Origin: Fasciolopsis buskii
Lineage: Eukaryota > Platyhelminthes > Trematoda > Plagiorchiida > Fasciolidae
Direction: 5' to 3'
Length of the DNA: 64,000 bases
Assembly (NCBI GenBank): GCA_008360955.1
Contig: LUCM01005869.1
Coordinates: 2,508-66,507, forward strand
Shown: positions 37,756 through 49,865 of the stretch, one piece after another
How the letters are laid out: the number at the start of each line of letters is the position of its first letter
Numbering within the stretch: position 1 is the first letter of the stretch
Position numbers and translations under genes: made by a program
The notes under the pieces: model-generated
Seen by the model: the letters and a program-made list of their open reading frames with translations, nothing else
Told to the model about the DNA's origin: nothing
The model's database searches: none

Positions 37756-38184
37756 TTAGGCAATGAGAACAAATTTTCCGAATAGTAACTGGTGCGAAGG
37801 AACAAGCATAGTTTTACTTGTAGAAAGATTGCCCATGAAAGAGTACAGACGTAACTGGTGCATCTTTTGCGCCAGCGGATATACCATCTCGTCGGTCGAA
37901 TTAGATTTCGCAAGCAGGAACTTGCCAATAGCATTTAGCTCGGTAAAATCTTGGGATTTGCCCAGCTCATAACACCGAAATAAACAGCCGTTTATACATG
38001 ATATCAGAATACAGTAGACTCCATCCCAGATTGGCTTTGACGTAGAGATTCCTTCTCTTGTTCTCAAGATGATCGTTGCTTGTGCCAAAAGTAACTCCCA
38101 GACAAGCCAGTATACTGTCCCAGGCGGCTGGAGTCGCCTGTGATCGACCAGGGGTACCATAGTATTTTCAAACTTCGTACTCAC
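37756..38184 (-). other. 142-codon open frame, unknown product
   Basis: It runs from a GTG directly after an in-frame TAG to a TAA at 37756-37758. It encodes a mixed hydrophobic and polar sequence (for example SQDFTELNAIGKFLLAKSN). A donor-like GTGAGTACG lies at its very start on the same strand, which argues against the start being inside an exon. No family was recognised; it may be chance or a repeat remnant. Confidence 0.2.
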
Positions 38185-38357
38185 CTACTTTCATCTGAAT
38201 TATTTGCCTGCTGGCGATGTCAGCGTCCAGTGGCTTTCATGTTCTCCTGTTTGGAGAAAAAGACTGGTTACTGTTAGCTACACAATTTATTGAGTGTCGG
38301 TCATTGCTGGTCATTGTTAATCGAACAATCTATGACCGCCAGTCGCCTAGACCAGCG

Positions 38358-38738
38358 TCATAACCCACTTTGAGGTTTGGACACAGAACACTTGGAGCAG
38401 CCCGGCGTCCATCGTTTCACATGTTTTGCTCCGCCTCTTACCACAGCCTGAAAAGAGCTGATTTTTTCCTCCCTTTTTGGGCTTCCACTCGAAAATCCCA
38501 GTAGGAGGTGGGAGGGTTGGAGCTCAAAGACGACCAAAATACTGTCTTCCTTTTTGACCGAAGAGATTGCTGAGCATGCGCATGTTAATCGGCCGGTCAA
38601 TCGGTGTATGTTTGTGAGCGCGTTACTTAAGTACACACTTTGACGTTTGTCTGGAACGAGGCGGCACTGGTCTAGGTTAGCAGCCGGCCACATTAGTTTG
38701 GTTAACAGTCCTATGTCCCGTCGCATAAAAATGCACAC
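38358..38738 (-). other. 126-codon open frame, unknown product
   Basis: It starts at an ATG and stops at TGA 38358-38360. The sequence begins MCIFMRRDIGLLTKLMWP and has a basic C-terminal half. The DNA is more GC-rich than its surroundings, which may point to a repeat. No family was recognised. Confidence 0.2.
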
Positions 38739-40880
38739 ACCATCTTACTCAATGAAAATCATCTGTTTTCACATTCACTTTCCCTATTCTTCTCACGATG
38801 CGCATCAGCACGTGCTCCTACTGGAGCCCACTGACACACGCATTTAGAGTCACGGGATTAGGTTTGGGGGAGTTATGGTCACTGGAGCATATGATAGTAT
38901 TGGTGATTAAGGCGCTACGTCTAGTCCTGTTGTTAGTCCAGCATATGATCAAAATTAGGGACTGACGGTAGAATAGAAAAATGTTTTGTAGTAGAGAAAA
39001 TAAAACGCACCTAAACCTCGGATAGTTATAATACCGAGTGATTATGTCCTCATGATATGCCTCATCTCGTGTACGATTTATGGACGATGAATAATGAGGT
39101 GAAGAGCTTAAAGTGCGGGACAATCATTGGAAAGCTGACTGATGACCGCCTCCTCCACTGGGTGCTGTTGTACTGGCTTGTCAAACAGCTTATCACTTCG
39201 GCCCAATCTGTCCACAACTTGTCCGATGTACGACACTCTCGGGAGTTGCAGGCATGCACATAAAAAGAACACAGACACGCACAAGCACAAAGCGCTTCTC
39301 ATCAAGTTACCTGAACACTACTGCGTCTAAGGATTTTGCATTGACACCTAAGACAGGAGATAGTAATTTGAAGGGGTAGAAGCCATCGTGACATTGGATC
39401 TAAAAGTTAAGTTCCTCTGCACACATCCACGAGTTTTCTCCTCGTCCTCCATTCCTGTCTTGTAGTCTCTAAATGACAACTAATAGTCCAAGCTAAACAT
39501 TTCCCCAATCTAACCAAGCTTGTTCGGTTAAAGGTGATTTTACGGTCGGCATTTCCGTTCCTCAGGAAAAATACGCCAGATATTTGTGTCCACAAAAGAA
39601 GTTCGCGTATCGCAGACAGATGGAAGGGGAAGGGTGATAAACGGAGCATGTGAGATGGAGACGGAAATTTATTTTCCATAATATTATCTACATACAAATG
39701 CTCACAAACACACACAACTTGCCTCACTCGAGTCATTTCTTCTGCCATAAATTCCCCCTCATGAAGATTCAGAATACTGGATGACAGCAGTGGTTATGGG
39801 CGAAAATATGGAACTTACTAAAGACTGTCGGATAAAGTGTTTTCACCAGCTTGATGTGTATACGTACATGCGCGAATGAGCCAATAACGAACAGAAAAAG
39901 TAACCGAAATGACCACAATCAAAACGCATCGGCCACAAACTGTCAGCAAAGCGGCCTTGAAAAAGCGGCGACGATTCCGAATTTTATCACCCAAAGAGCA
40001 GTCGTTCTTCCTAAGATCAACGTTTAATGTGGTCACAATTTTAATTCTCTAAGCTCTGTCCGAGTGTTTCACAGTTTCAAAAGAGAATTAAATACTTCGC
40101 AGGCTGGATGACCACTTCATCAACCAGCTAGTGCCTAACTAGTCATTGTATGTGTATTATTCAGTTTATATGATTATGCCAGTGACTTTCTCATCACCAC
40201 TTAATACTGCACGGATTAGAATTAGCAACACTCTTTGGAATTAATCTGATCCCGGAATGCACAGTGAAGGCAGTAAGAAAAGATGGGGAAGTGGAAATTG
40301 CTCTAGGACTCACTTACAAGATTTTCTTGTTAATCACGGTCGTATCGGTCCGTACGATAGCAAGCAGAATAGCACAGGAAGGAATCACCGATGATAAAGC
40401 GGTATGAAGGCCAAGGACAGGTGAATCAATACGCCGTGGGTCTAGATAAAGGCTCCGTAGACTCTTGACGTACCGCCTGTGAGTCGGTTGGCAAATATAA
40501 CTGATATTTCAGTTCAGATTTCGTCCACAGATTTTGCAAACTAGGAAGGCTTGATAAATTAACCATCAACATGACCTTTATCAAACATTTCCCTATGTAT
40601 CCGACAAAATTCAAGTTCGAGGACTTAACCGAGTGTAAAAGTGATCTTATCCCGGGTGTGTTCGTGCGCGATGGGAAGGTACAATGTGGCCTTGGGAGAT
40701 TAGCAGTATGATTTAGTTATTCTTATACGTAAAATTTATTCCCTTTTAAATTTTCCCATCGATGCATATTCTGCGGAAAAGAGGCGCAGTACTGTTGGCA
40801 TGTTTTGTTCATCTTGGCAGAAACGTAAACTATTGCTCAGAGATAATCGCAGCCCCTCAAACGTTACCAAATCCTAAATT
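38739..40880. other. stretch with no supported gene
   Basis: Overlapping short open frames on both strands around 39,050-39,330 and 39,407-39,748, none with family signal or splice borders. Confidence 0.4.
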
Positions 40881-40955
40881 TTCCGGTGGTAGGTGGATCC
40901 GAACCTTGCAGACTCCGCCCTGATGGCCGTCTGGTCATTGCCAAGCCGTGGAGCC
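40881..40955 (-). mobile_element. tRNA-like SINE head, copy 4 (diverged)
   Basis: On the minus strand a B box GGTTCGGATCC (40895-40905) is followed by ACCTACCACCGG, which resembles the SINE copies (CCTCCCACCGCCGG). Upstream is a degraded A-box region with ACCAGACGG. The SINE body after the head is not recognisable. Confidence 0.4.
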
Positions 40956-43900
40956 AGATCGCACCAGTGGCGGTGACTGCATCGTCACATGTAAAAGCTC
41001 CACACACACACACCTCAGCGCATTATCCATAACTCCGATGTCTTTGGTTCAGCTGCATGAAAAACCTAAGAAAAATAGAGATCATCAAAAACGGCGTTCT
41101 TTTTTGAACATAAACGAAGCTCATCAATATACCATTTTTGGACTAGCAGTAGGTGCCATGTGCGCTCGAAAGCCTACTATGTATTGTTTCATTGTTATTG
41201 GTGGACTATATACTTGATATCCACCATCAGACATGCCATATACTAAGGTGAAGTGCATAAATCCATCCTAACAATTCCGAACTCGCACCAACTTTTTATC
41301 ATTCTTCCCCATCACCTTTTTGTTGGAATCGGAAATCTCAAATACCGATAAAACTGGCCAGGCCCCTATGGACCTCGAATATTTTGATAGAGCTCGAGAA
41401 TGAAATTCGTCTAACAGAATAATAGTACAAAGTGGGTCCAGAACGATACTTATCTGTCCCCGATAGTCGTCTTTTCAGTCGTAGCTTTTTGTCTCTGTTG
41501 AATAGATAAGAGGGACTAGCAATGACAGATCTTTTGTGCCTTTGCATGCGCATGTGTGTGAGTGCGTGTGTGTAAATACCAACTGAGCCATCCCTGACTA
41601 GACGAAATATGGATGGGCAAAAGACAGAGACACTATTGTCATATTAGGACTCACACGCAAAGACGACTAGACGCGAAGACGTGTCTCCATACTGTCCTGT
41701 GGTCTACTTATCGGATAACACATGGAAACCCCTCACTGCCTACCGAAAGTCGCGAGAGACTGAAGCTCAAGGTCTACTTACAGAGAAGAAATTCAGTTGT
41801 GAACTACGGCGTTCCATGGAATGGATAGAATACAAGGGTTGCGAAGATAGTGTAGCGTATTTTTTAGTCCACTTAACGTTTGTACCTGTCTGAAGCTGTC
41901 TGTCAAATTTCAGGTGACCCTACTTGAAAAAGCCAATGAAAACATCTTCAACAGCCCTATGATGAGTTACCCTCATATATGTAAACTGCTCTACTAATGA
42001 GTTAGGCCTAGAAAAAGATGGAGGTGAAGCAAAGGACAGAAGGAAAAGAAAGATTACTAGTAATTCAGCGAACGCAATAAATCCTTCCAACTAGATTGCG
42101 AATATGAGTATAATTGTGTGAGAACATTTTAGATGCACCCCATAGAGATGGAAAACTGTAGCAAAAAGTTCTGGAGCCAAAGTTTCATAGAAATAACAAC
42201 CACAGTAACATTCTTGTCGTTCTCACTCAGAAAAACGAACATTTTCCATGGCCAAACTAGTCACAGTATTCATCTGCCGACTAACGCAGTCTGTCTTTTT
42301 GCAGGCAGCATTAGGGAGCTAACGGGTGAAAATCCGGTGGGAACACAGATGACCGTAGAAATAATAACAGTCATGCTAATGATAATAACAACAGTAATTC
42401 GCGTGATCATATGCCGATAATAATCAGGACAGTGTGATTATGCGGTCACACTATTAACATAAGCCACTTTGTTCGTTGCCCATGTGTGTCGACAGAACTG
42501 GATCTTTCACACCCCTCTTGGTGCATTAGCGCGCCACGCTTTGCCCCTCTCGTATAGGGGCCCCGCCCATTAGAAACTCGTTTTGAAGAAGCTTGTGAGG
42601 AAAAGAACAAGCAATACATTGATGCACTTGAACTGGAGAACCTCGAGCTATGTTCTCGCGTCAATCTGGATCCATTAATGACTACAAATTTGATGCTGAT
42701 AAGCTGTGCATGTGCACGGATGGAGAAGGGGACAGTAATGAGGGCAGAATGTATAGATGTTTGAAAAGATCAAACGTACCGCGACTAGAGCATGGCTGAA
42801 ACTTTTGCCGCGGTACTTTAGACTACGAGTGTATATATGCGAGCTGTGCCAAAACGAGTCACTTATTTCTATTATTATTGAGGCTACCACTATTATAACC
42901 ATTACTACTACAACTGGCAGTACTATTACCACCACTATTACTACTGCCGCCATCACCACCAAGACTGCTGATAATAGTGGTTGCAGTATACGTAAACTTC
43001 TGGTACGATGTACATTTTCGTTTTTAGTTAGCCTTAAAAATGAGTGGGAAAACAGTTTGCTTATTTTACCTGTTCCCCTGATTTTCACGTGGCGTAAGCC
43101 ATTTTGTTATTACTTGGAGATTTTAGTGTAGGTACTTGACGGATTTCGGATGTTGTTGTTTTTGGCTCTACGAGACAATTGTTCACACACTGATCTGGTT
43201 TATTGTGCTTTCACGTTCTACAGTCCATTTGTAACGGGGGAAAAAAGAGCAGACCGATAGCTAACAAGAACTAGCTAGATTGTTGAAGGAAATGTTAGGT
43301 AAAAATTTGTTGCAGATGACTGGGATTGATTTAAGCACTATCGAAATTAAGTCAAAAGGTTGATATTACTTGTCGCAAGTGTACATACCTTCTCAACTTG
43401 TGCAGTCGATCATTTGGAAGATCCAGCAAAGTATACTAATGCTATCCTTAATCTTTGGACGGATATTTTAGTAAATTCCAAATTGTAAATAGGGGAAACT
43501 TCTGCAAAAGTTTTTCTGTGTATTTAATTTTCGATGCTTTCACCGGCAAAATGTACTCGAAATAAATGAACAGTTATTTAAGCGACTAAGATACGAGGTA
43601 AGACATTTTCCGTTGATGAGATTCCGGCAAATCACGGGAAAAATAATTACTAGTTCTGTACTTTTCTTCACATATTGTGATGGGACAACAAGCAACATGC
43701 TAGAAATTAAGAAAAATTGCTCCGTGGGAAAGAAATCGTGCCAGTGGTCAGGTCCTTAATGATAATAGTGAATAACCACGCAGATGCTAAACTGGAATAT
43801 GACAGGACTCGATGCAAATGACTTTAGAATTTAATACAGTTTCACGAAATGCGTTGAATTTGTTAGATGTAGAAAAACTCGCGTTTAGCCTTCAAAAGCG

Positions 43901-44069
43901 GAGGTCACGCAACAAGATCAAAGCCACTTCAGAGTGACCTACAGAGGTAGTTATTATATCAGTGGAATAGAGATTGTGCAATAATGAATGTTTATTCGAA
44001 CAATTGGTGATTGCGGAAATCACTACAATTCGGTGGTGATAGTGTGAACCACCTGGGACTATAAGATCA
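40956..44069. other. stretch with no supported gene; trinucleotide repeat
   Basis: An open frame at 41053-41217 follows a fair acceptor (TCTTTGGTTCAG) but has no partner. The opposed long open frames at 42675-43131 arise from a trinucleotide repeat. Confidence 0.4.
42865..42975. repeat. degenerate (ATT/ACT/ACC)n trinucleotide repeat
   Basis: Triplets ATT, ACT, ACC and ACA over about 110 bases, open in several frames on both strands. Confidence 0.8.
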
Positions 44070-44248
44070 TTGCCGGCAGTTGCCAAACGGATAAGGTCGC
44101 GGCGTTTGGACGTGAAGGTCGCGGATTCGAATCCTCCCACCGCCGGTCAACTTCCCTACTTGGCAGCCCTTTTTTAGCCGCGGCTCCCTTCCTGAAAAAT
44201 GATGTACATTATTGTTTCATTGACAAAGGAAGTAAAAGATAAAAGATG
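44070..44248 (+). mobile_element. tRNA-derived SINE, copy 2
   Basis: Same architecture as 1511-1690: GCCAAACGGATAAGGTCG as the A-box region (44080-44090), GATTCGAATCC as the B box (44124-44134), CACCGCCGGTCAA, ACTTGGCAGCCC, CCTTCCTGAAAAATGATG, and a 3' end AGTAAAAGATAAAAGATGG. Similarity to copy 1 runs through the whole length with scattered substitutions, so both are old copies of one family. Confidence 0.8.
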
Positions 44249-47200
44249 GCCGTTTCTATACCATCTAGCGACGTTACGTTTTGATTACCAAAAGTGTCGG
44301 TGAATTTTCTCCTTTTTACTTATCTCTGTTTCTCTTCACGCCTTGCACACGGCACGAAGAAACTGTTTACTGTGCAACACACCTTACTAAAATCCTACTG
44401 CTTCGTCGAATATCGAGATCATGGGGGGATCCAATGCGAGGATATGTAGGATCAACTATTCGTTAACTTCATAAGAAAGGAGGAGTTTTTAACCCGATAA
44501 GCCGAACGAGCTCCATCACAGTGAGAGAATGTTGACTTTTGAAAATGGAAGTCATTCAGGCTTTCGATTTCAGTAATTGTGGGAGCGATTTCAGTTACCC
44601 TCCACATCGATTTCACCCCGTCCTCTGTCAGGAGGTGAATCAAAAGCAGTATGCAACATAAGAGCAAACTGACAACAAGCAAACCATATTATTTTTACAA
44701 TACCATAATGAAAGTGATTGCATTTCTCTCCCAAGTCACATAGCACTGGAGCAAAACAGTAAAGATGAGCAGGATATGACGAATGTTATGAGTGATCGCC
44801 TGTAATCAAGAGTCTTCATTAAACTGATCTAAATCATGCCATCACCAGTTACACATCTACGTAGTAATATTCAATTGCCTAGGACCTCGTTCCTGGAACG
44901 GATATTATGGTTGTGTCACTACTGAAGGGAATAAGCAGATAAATTATAGGAAAATAGCTTAATGTTAACTAGCAAACTGGTTTGAAGAGCCATGCATTTT
45001 TGTTAATAAAAGATTGGACTGGCATCTTTCGGGGAAGAAAATTGCATTCGCAATTCACGTCCATGAAAGCTCAGCGATCAGTACATATGTACGGTAAGCC
45101 GAATAAGACCTCACCCTCCTAGTTCGATCGCAGCCTGAACAGCCTAGGTTTATATGTGAAAACACCAAATGCGTTTTCCTACTACCTGGCACATATGGCC
45201 CCAATGGTGATGCGCAACAAATTCTCTAATGTCCGAAGCACTGAGTTGCCGTTGTAACAACGGACACGGCGACCATTTTTGGTGCTTTTAGTCGAGCGCA
45301 TTCGTAGTGAATTCACCTTAAAAAGCTTTGCTCGACCTTCATCACCAACAAATCCGCTGAAAGTCTACAGCCTGTTCCATGAAATTCCCGACGGCAGTTG
45401 AAACTGGCATTCAAATTTTGCTCCGTCAGTTTTATTCACCATGCTGTCTAGGTCCAATCTAAATTAGTGTGAACTTTGAATAATTCAAAAGCTTTTCGAA
45501 TCTTCTCACGTAAATTTGTCTTGACCTCAGTTAAATATTGGCACCGCAAATGCTTTGATGACTCAGAATAATGGGGTGTCAAAACTGACAGTGATGAGTT
45601 TTACAGATGGCCAAGTGTTTCATACCAATCTAAGCCCTCGAAAAGGATTTGCAAAACCCCCAAACCATGTAGTTGGTCAGTGGGAAACCTGGGCATCACT
45701 CTTTGAACACATACGTGACACATTTCTCGATTAAGGACAAATAGACGTAATTGGCCTTATGCAAGTATAATCATACGGGTCAGAGCAAAACTTAAGAGGC
45801 ATACGGATTAATCATCTGACAGAATATGTGCAAGTAGCATGACATGCGGTAATATTTACTGGTGGATTCGTCTGTGTAAAGGATGACCAATAAACCGAAC
45901 GTAAAAAAAATTGGGGTCAGTTGAAGGGAGAACGGCATAGCATGAACCGTCGTCCATGCAAACAGTGGAAAGGTAGCTCACCTGTAGAGTCGCATTGCTC
46001 CTCATTTCTACACTCGTGCTTCTATTTCCTTGCTGTCCTCGGCTCCAGGTTTAAGTAGGCGTGATTTTGCGACTAGACTCTTGCGACAAACCTGTATTGA
46101 TAGCTAAGTCCAGAATTCCTAACATTAACAAAAACTAGCTCCTGTCATCGTCTGAGAAATGGTTTCCCCTTTACTGAACTCTTTACTTGATTCAACTCAG
46201 TCCGGCAACGATCATTACGTCAGAGTTGTAGAGACTAGACGTCAGTTTTCCCCGACCTCTGCTGCAGCCACTGTCGGGCAAATCTAACGGGCTGGGGTAC
46301 AGTCCTACGGTAATTCATGTTTATTTTTACCTTACTTTCACTGCGTACACCGCCCTGAGAACAACAGTGGTTCCATTGCAGAGGCATCGGATTAACGGTT
46401 AACATAAGTGGGAGGGAAAGAGGGGGAAAGAGGAATGAGATAAGAACAAGAGCAATCTTTTGTGTTTTCATCTTACCCATTTTGATTTTTAAACTCTATT
46501 TAGGATTATGAATTTCGGAACAGGAATTCTTCACACAAGCAACACAGCACTAGTTCCGGTGATTTCTGTGCTTTCTATCGTTGACCGTGAGCAATCGACA
46601 TTCCAGATAGAAGGACGGAGATCACCAACTTAAACCAGGACCGTCGCTAAGTTTTCACGTTTCCATTCTAAGTCACAGCTTAACCAGTATGTGGCCTGTT
46701 CCACCTTTGTACAACTAGTGAGAAAAGTGCACGAATGGGTCAGCACACTCACAACACTTGTTCAAACCACCAGAAAAGAGTTGGGACGCTTACCTTGGTT
46801 ACAGGGCAACTGTCAGAACTGAACACTCGAATGTGCACCTTATCAATGACCATTCGATGTCACACAGGATTCATTAACGCGTTGGAGATATCAACAGTTG
46901 AATACAAATAGCCTCTGGTCACTTCGCGAGGTAGAGCCAGCTCTGTCAAAATTAAGATGAAAAAATAAGGACTGTAAAATTTTACACCTTTCGTCGGAGA
47001 GAAAGGTAGACGGAAGGGCAGTGCCACAGGTGTTGCAATTTTGTGAAAACTCTTACGGTTCTTTGAATACGTGATAGTGGTAGCGCAGCACTGAATATTC
47101 ACTTGAGTAATTCGTGTCTGCGATGTCTCAGGAATGTTTGCTCAACAAGCGGAAAGTCATCGATTTGATTCCGGCGACGTAATGTGCAATTCGATATGAA

Positions 47201-47758
47201 ACCAGTTCACAACAAGTGCCCTATACGGCTACGGACGCAACGCCAATTTGTGCCACTGTGACGTAAGTCTTTGCAATGAAACATTCATGCAAATACACTA
47301 GCTATCAATTCATTTTCGAAAAGCCCAAATTTTTCACAATTCATCCTCCGTTACAGCCTTAAGATGAGCATTGACAATGTCTATTGGATAATTCGGTGAA
47401 CTGCATAAATCCCTCACTGCTAATATCATTCCTTTCATCTTCATTCTCTCTGCAGTTTAGTACTTAGTCCGCGGTGCTCTCTTCTGTTGAGGATATGGAT
47501 ACTCGTCTAATTGCTTCACTCCAAGAGTTCAAACGGACGACAGTACTGGGATAACATAACTTATTAAGATGTTTGTCCAAAACTTGTAAACCCATATAGG
47601 GAATATTCTAACAACTGAATCCGACAAATTCGCTACAGCGTACCGTCACCCTAGCTCCTATCAAGTCCGCCTGCGATACTCGTCATGACCCACAGTTTGG
47701 GGCGAATTAGTGACGTCTGCTACCGTTAATTATTTTTTCTGACATAAGCAATTAGTAA
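44249..47758. other. stretch with no supported gene
   Basis: Only short open frames with no family signal. Confidence 0.4.
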
Positions 47759-47813
47759 TGTATTGTATTGTATTGTATTGTATTGCATTATTTTGTATTG
47801 TATAGTCTTTCGC
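47759..47813. repeat. (TATTG)n pentanucleotide microsatellite
   Basis: Seven or more tandem TATTG units, some imperfect. An A-rich tract follows at about 47840-47910. Confidence 0.92.
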
Positions 47814-49568
47814 GTACGATGCGTAATGTCGCATTTCAATAAAAAAAAATGTGAGGGTAAAAAATAAAATAAGGGAAAAAGAAATTAATAAATAAAGTGA
47901 TAAAAGGATACACTCATCGCCTCGTACATAATATAAAAGAACTTATCCAGGAATAATCATAACACATTAGGACAGGTTGCTCAGAAATTCAGCTGAAATC
48001 CGGTGACGGTTTGTCACAATTCGCACTAGATATGAGACAGTGGAGTTCCCATAGGTATTGACTCTGGAAGGTATGAGACGAAAAGCGGATCGTGTAGAAA
48101 TATGAGGGCGACACTTTGAAAGATCGTTGTGCAGAGGATGCGTGGAATCGAAAAGAATTTTGTGAGCAAATTCTTGATCTCATCAGAATCTTAAAATACT
48201 GTTGGGTTAATCGCTATCCAGCTGATGATGCCACGCATTATTGTTTTCCGTTAGGTCCATTTCTGGATCAGTCTCGGTTTCCACGCTTAAGGTTTGGACT
48301 CTCACTGAGAAGCTGCACTGTAAAAGTCAACTGAAAACAAATAAATTCACAGAAGTTTGGCCCGGTCTTTCTCGATGAAAGTATTCTTTGAAGTCGCATG
48401 GCTTTCAGTCGCTTCCCGTTTCTATTAGGGGCTGGTATTTTGCGTGTTTAGAATGATATTCCAGTTAAGGGTTGTGGTTCATATTCCGTTCAATTAGTTC
48501 AACCACCAATCTGCATGAGCGCTTTTGGTTTTGACTGCTACCTCGCAGTCTTGCGGCCGCCTTTGTGATTGAACCAATTTTACACGTGTTTCCTCTCGGC
48601 TTCTTTTCACAAAAGCTTTAATTAGAAATAAAGGGGGACTTTGGGCTGGCCTGTTACTTATAATATTTCTCTACTTACAAGTGTTATTGTGCCTGAATAT
48701 TTCTGAATAATGTACAGGAACGTACCAGAAATGGAATAATGCAAAAGGTTGAGACGAATTTAATCCATTTTTGCAAATGACGGATAGTTGTCCTAATTCG
48801 AGGATAAAATATTTCCACATTTGCTTTGGATAAACAGCGTTATCACCAGAAAAGTAATAATCCTCATATGGGGTAATGACTCATCTTATTTCCGAATATA
48901 TCACGGCCCAAGTGTCCGCAGCTTTCCGGGGCACATTGGAAGAAAACGAACGTAAATTCTCGGTGCCGTGGTTTCGGATGTCTCGACAAGTTGGTTTTTA
49001 TCATCACGAGAAAATTTTCTTTGGAAAATAGTGGTGCTTAATTAGCCAATCCTCACAGATGAGTAGGCCGAAACAAAGAGAGGCGTGAACGTGAGAAACA
49101 CAGTGCAGGAAAACTGCGTGTGTACATCCACGAGCAATGGTCAAAACGATTCCGAAACAATCCTATTCTTGGATCTAATTATACGTTTCCTGAGTGCTCA
49201 TTGGAGAGGTTGAAAGTGCAGAAAATTAAATGTAACTCCAAGAATTTCAAACATTACGTTTTCAGGATCCCAGTTAGAAATGGGTCTGACTTCCCAAATA
49301 ATTCAATATTCACAGCCAACTGTCTTCATTGTTATCATAACTGAAGAACTTCTGAGGCGCTGCGTCACGATCATTTAGTACAGTAGATTGACGCTGATTT
49401 CACATTCTGATTAATTGAGGAGAAAACAAATTTGCCTCTCACTGAATGATTACGATGACTTTATATGGTTCGTGAGCCAACTTAACACCGCAGAATAAGT
49501 ATTCACATAAAAAATCGTTTAGTAATTATTTGTAAGGCAGTCTGTAGAATAATAGATTTTCTCCTAGG
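47814..49568. other. stretch with no supported gene
   Basis: An A-rich tract at the start, then only short open frames. Confidence 0.4.
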
Positions 49569-49865
49569 TTAGCAGTCGGTTGACACGAGTCGACCAGAAA
49601 TCACTGCGGATAAAAAATATAATGCCATTTCTAGTCTACCGCTGTTTTGCGAAACAACATCATAAGCGTCACCATCGTTATCACTATCACCATCCGAATC
49701 ATAAGGTGAGACATTAATTGAATCATCCGAATCATCACCGTCATCCAAATTGTCATTGGCAAGGTCAAACTGATCACCAACATTATCGTTCTCATTGGAA
49801 CAAGCACCATCCGAATCATCATCATCAGCAGCAGCATTTTCATCAGTGACTTGATACAGAACAGC
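49569..49865 (-). other. possible exon encoding an Asp/Asn-rich acidic segment
   Basis: This minus-strand frame is open for 98 codons and ends at TAA 49569-49571. It reads VTDENAAADDDDSDGACSNE, then more Asp/Asn/Ser/Gly, then a normal hydrophobic stretch (LEMALYFLSAVISGRL). An acceptor-like TCTGTATCAAG precedes the acidic part. The run is not a pure repeat: codons vary (GAT, GAC, AAT, AAC, GAG), as expected for a selected acidic tract, but an old GAT/TCA microsatellite could look similar. No partner exon was identified. Confidence 0.3.

Noticed and set aside
42675..43131. Opposed long open frames on both strands
   Set aside because: They are produced by a degenerate trinucleotide repeat that lacks stops in several frames.
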